Position numbers and translations under genes: made by a program
In this document: piece after piece, positions 59,781-64,000 of the stretch
How the letters are laid out: each line of letters begins with the position of its first letter
Numbering within the stretch: position 1 is the first letter of the stretch
Origin: Chamaea fasciata
Lineage: Eukaryota > Chordata > Aves > Passeriformes > Sylviidae
Direction of reading: 5' to 3'
DNA: 64,000 nucleotides
Assembly: GCA_029207755.1 (NCBI GenBank)
Contig: JARCOQ010000005.1
Span: forward strand, 42,557,621-42,621,620
The notes under the pieces: model-generated
Told to the model about the DNA's origin: nothing
Database searches by the model: none
What the model saw: only the letters and a program-made list of their open reading frames with translations

Positions 59781-62700
59781 CAATCATTATTTTTCTACTT
59801 TGTTTTGTTTTGTTGTTGCTGCCAATGCTTTAAAGCATATTGTGGTCACTTTTATAGAGTTGTTCTTTGTCAGTAAATCATGATGAATATAGCTGAGATG
59901 AATTGAAATAGAACATACCTCCAGAGGGTAAAAACACACCAATTTTTTCTCCAGTTTCCTAAGTACAATTATTTCTCCTATAAGTTTTCCTAGAATTCTT
60001 AGTTTTGGACTCAAACTTCCTTGTAAGCTCTGGGGTAGAGACAGGCTGAGCAATTCTGTGTAATGCAATCTACTGCACCAGCATCCATTTAAGAGCATAA
60101 GTGGAGCGTACAGGCAATTATTTTTAAAATGTTTTAGTATATCTGGTTAGACTCTGTTGCAGAAGCATCCTGCCTATGTCTTGGCACAGTCATATGCTAA
60201 TAAATGTCAGAATAGCAGAATAAAACAGGCTGCTTGGACCCTAGGGATTCACTTAACCTGGAGAAATCTTCATGAGACTCTTTAAAACACAGTTATAGCC
60301 CTTTTGTTTCACTGCATCCAATCTCATTAATATATTTTAAATATAATTAACAACATATGTTTAAAGTACATAAAATGAGTGTATGTATTTCAAATGGATT
60401 GATCATCTCTACCTTTACCCTCACTTTATATATCTTCTCTTGTCTTCCATAACTGACTTGAAATAACCCCCTGAATTTACTCTAGCAAGCACTGTGGTAT
60501 CCATCAGAACAGCAAATCTCAGCGTTGTCTCAAATGAACCAAGAAGCAGTTGTGTTAGTAGTGCTGGCCACCACTTACTATTTTTATCAAGATGGGATGA
60601 GGTTCACTGGTCATTGAACATATGGTTCATCATCTTGTTTTCTTGCTGTTTCTTGCAGAATTAATAATTGCTACTATTTTTCTTTGAAAAGTAAACTGCA
60701 CAGCTTTGTCTTTTCTGTTCCAAATAAAATAAAACCCACATAGATGTGCTAATGCTTTCTTAGTACTATTGGTCTGAGAAGTTTCTTCTTCAGCAAATCG
60801 AACTATACCTGCACATTTTTAACACGTATTTTTCATCCCAGTTGGATTTCTTGCTTTAATAACCCTGTATAGTCCCAGGAATGAACAAATTATAGAGTAT
60901 TTAAATTAAATGTATCAGACATCTAGTTCACAGGACTTCAAGCAGGAGCATAAGGCTGTAACAGAATTTTTAAACTAATCTCTACTGGCATTGCCAAGAT
61001 TCTATTTGTCCACTCCAGCTCCATACTCGAATTCATGTCAGCATTTGCACTCATCTGATTCAACAAAGCAACAAAAATAATACTTAGTTCAAAAATTTGG
61101 GGTTTTTTATTTAAAGGAATTAATGTTACGTTGGGCTGTCTTCCAGGTTACCATGGAGTTAGAAAATAATGGGACCTGGTGGTAAACTCAGAGGAGGAAA
61201 CAGTAAATGCAGAAGTTTCTGAAGTTATGTATCCAACATATACAGACTTTGACTTCACTGTTTGCTAGATCTTTGTGACAATGGGTATCAGTAGAACATT
61301 TGAGATTGTTAACTGCTATCTTCCAAGGCACCACCTATTCATACTTAATGGCAGCCACTACAAAGGAAAAGAACCTGAAACAACAAAAAATATCTGATTT
61401 GTTGCAGTGACTATGGTAAAAAATTGCATTTTGAAGTGTGGAGAGAGATATTTTTTTACAAGCGGAGAAGACTAAGCAAGAGTTTTCAAAAGTACCTTGG
61501 TCTCAGTTACAGTTGTTCTACCCACTTAATAAAACTGAACTTTTTTTTTCTATTTTCAATTTCTACATTCTCTCACAACCGTGAAAACTGCTATATTCAG
61601 TGAGACACCACAGTTATTTTCCCTGTATCCACAGTTGGCAGATGACATTTTAGAATAAATCTGGGTGAAGGGATTGGCACTACTGTGGTTTTACACTACA
61701 TGTTGTATTTTTAGGAAAGAAAAAAAAAAGAACATTTTCTTTCAAAGAAAGGGAAAGTTATGAGAAAATTGCACACCAGAAGTTGTGCAATTCAAATGAT
61801 TATGAAATCTTCACATTTTTGTCCAGGATGTGATGTATTTAGCTGCCAAGTCTGGAACTTATGTCTTTTTATCACAGAGGAGACTAACTCCCTATTTACC
61901 ACAGAAACTATCCCACAATATACTTCAGAAATTGGAGACTGTTTACTAAAATTGAAAGCTCAGAGAGTAGATATCAGATCTCTTTTATTTCTTATCATGC
62001 ACTATCTTTGCAATTGCATATGACAGTCCTCTGGGTATTATTTCAAATTATTGACAATTGAATCTGTCCCTTCTCTTTTTATGTTAAAAATAGAAATTGT
62101 TAATTCTATTATGTTCCCAGTTTCATGGCTGGACCACCTTTAATCAGAGCCTATTGCAGCTGCAGCTACTTAACAACAGATTATGTCTGAGAGAAGAGTT
62201 TGCAAAATATTCCTTCTTTCTACTATCCCCTCACATGGAGGAGTAATAGTGTATGTTGCCCTGCTCTTAGTGGGTGACTCCTCTGTGTTTCTTGATGAAT
62301 GGGGCTTCACCTGGATGACACTCTAGTGATTGAAGAAGAAAGCATGAACTGGTTGCATTAAAAACACTGTTGGCTGTGCAGTGTCTCTGGTTGAAGTATG
62401 GAGCCGTTAAATAATAAACCTGTGTACAAGATCATTACCTGCTGGTTCAGAGTGAGGGTGTCTGGGTGACTGCTCGGCCTTGTCTGCTTCCACTCCCAAA
62501 TATTTTGGATTGGATCTTCATGTGTGGTGAAGAGAGAATATAAATCTTTAATTTATTGACAACTTCCTTTGTTTTCTTTTCTTTTTTTTTTTTTTCTGTG
62601 TAATAAATCAGCTTGCTTTAGCCTCTTGTTTTTAGAATTAGAAATTCACATTAGATAGCAATTTGCCTTCAAGATGTCTATGGGAAATGTCGCAAATATT

Positions 62701-64000
62701 TTAGTTTGATTAGCTTGATTGTTTACGCCAAAGGTAGTGTGATCTTCTACAGTATAAGTTTGCCATGTAATGCCAGGAATGAAAAACCTTTTAGTTTTCA
62801 GCTATCTTCCTGGTACTTCTTTAATGATTGCAGTGCAAGGAGTCAGAGGGAGTTAAAAGAAGGAAACTAATGAGGAGATGCATTAAAATACTTAAAATAT
62901 CTTAACAGGATTCAATTAATTTTATTTTGAAAGCAGGACAAAAAGGACAATAAAAGACACAATATTTTTTTAAAAACACCCATGAATCCTAAATTTTAAC
63001 AAACAATAAGTTTTCTTAAATTTCAATCAGTTAAAAAATTTTTTTTTTTTCTTATGTTGTTGCACTGATTCTGCTAACCTCAGAAGGAACTTCTTTGCCT
63101 CCTTTCTCTGAAAAGAAAGAAAGAAAATGGCATGGGGATTTTAAGGAAGCAGTTTGAGAGGAAGGGGACTGGGGTTCTAGTGCATAGTGCTTGGGGCAGA
63201 CCCGAGAGGTAGGAGCCTGGTAGATTGGAAGTGGGACTCCTGATACAGTTGGAAGAGAAAAAGGGCTGAAGGAGGAGGGATTAGTCCTTGTGAAAAGCGA
63301 TTTTACAGCCTGCTGATTGAATAAACAATCTTGCTAGTGGTCTGGGTTTGGTTTTTAGGTTGATGATATCATAGCTAGAGACCCATCTCTACCTGTGATG
63401 TCATCACAGACTGAGAGAGATGGAAAATATTGAAATTGTAATTAAAAATAAATGGTGCTGTGAATTTAACTAATGAGATGTAACACTACAAAGTGTTTAT
63501 TGAGGGGGTTTTTTTCTGATTGAGGGTACAAGCTTGTTATAAAGTTTCAGTTCTGGATTCCCTAATGTTACCATAAGATTATACTGACAATAGTTATGTT
63601 TTTTTACCTAACCATCTTTAAGATATTGGTAATTGTATTGGCAATACAGAGTCCTGGAAACTGGTGTTAGAGAGATTTGTAATTAAAATTAGACTGTAAA
63701 AACAGCACACTTACTCTCTACATCTGATTTCCACATATTAGAAACTAATGCTTATTTAAATGTCGAAGCTGGTTTTTATGTGTTTTTAGTAAGTGTTTCT
63801 GCACAAGTTAAGTATCTGGTTTGTAAATTCAGTGATGGAAATTTGAAGATAAAATCACATATATTAACATATTGTCATTTCCTCTGCCCTCCACATGTAG
63901 CTTTTCTACAATTATAAGCACTTCTACATGGGGACTATGGATTGGGATGGCACCCCAGGCTGTAGTGCTGTGTGAGGACAGCCAAGGCAGTTCTCAGGGT
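59781..64000. other. Distal upstream flank, no gene seen
   Basis: AT-rich unique DNA with homopolymer runs (T at about 62581-62595 and 63039-63050). No exon, RNA gene or repeat family could be identified. A block at 62230-62530 has an LTR-like feel (AATAATAAACC then a GC-richer tail), but nothing in it can be confirmed. Confidence 0.6.

Noticed and set aside
62230..62530. Possible LTR-like block with AATAATAAACC followed by GC-richer sequence
   Set aside because: No defined ends, TATA box or target duplication; cannot be supported.
1..64000. CRISPR arrays, bacterial operons, tRNA or rRNA genes
   Set aside because: None found; the window is vertebrate nuclear DNA.

Overview
This is an avian genomic window. 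The evidence is the many CR1 LINE fragments, several bird-type retroviral LTRs, AT-rich unique DNA, and two exons that read as bird KIT ligand. A songbird is plausible, but the sequence alone does not fix the species. The only cellular gene I can support is KITLG (stem cell factor), on the minus strand. Its first two coding exons are present: exon 1 (start codon plus four codons, 30230-30244) and exon 2 (6265-6378, rest of the signal peptide and the mature N-terminus). Intron 1 is 23,851 bp. Exon 3 onward lies beyond the low-coordinate end.

Layout. 1-6264 is KITLG intron 2 (partial) with two CR1 fragments. 6265-6378 is exon 2. 6379-30229 is intron 1, with two CR1 fragments and one old solo LTR (16648-17181) flanked by a 5-bp duplication. 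About 29400-31250 is a strong CpG island holding exon 1, the 5' UTR with two upstream ORFs, and a TATA box. From 31250 to 64000 is the 5' flank of KITLG. I find no host gene there, but it is rich in retroelements.

The most notable object is a very young, structurally complete but env-less endogenous retrovirus (35857-42063), about 5.4 kb upstream of the predicted KITLG start site and transcribed away from it. Its two 519-bp LTRs differ at one base, it is flanked by a 5-bp duplication (CCACT), and its primer binding site matches tRNA-Lys(1,2). One uninterrupted 1664-codon frame carries gag, protease, reverse transcriptase, RNase H and integrase with all catalytic residues. The N-terminus has hydrophobic segments and a four-copy 19-residue repeat, which I do not recognise from any standard Gag. 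A second solo LTR (34275 to about 34954) with its own TATA box and poly(A) signal lies between this provirus and KITLG.

Further upstream are two CR1 3' ends (46683-47143 and 51241-51388) and a nested stack (about 56640-59780). In the stack, an ancient CR1-like LINE has been split by a solo LTR and then by a younger CR1. The remaining DNA is unannotated unique sequence and simple repeats. Family names for repeats rest on remembered consensus sequences, not on a database search.
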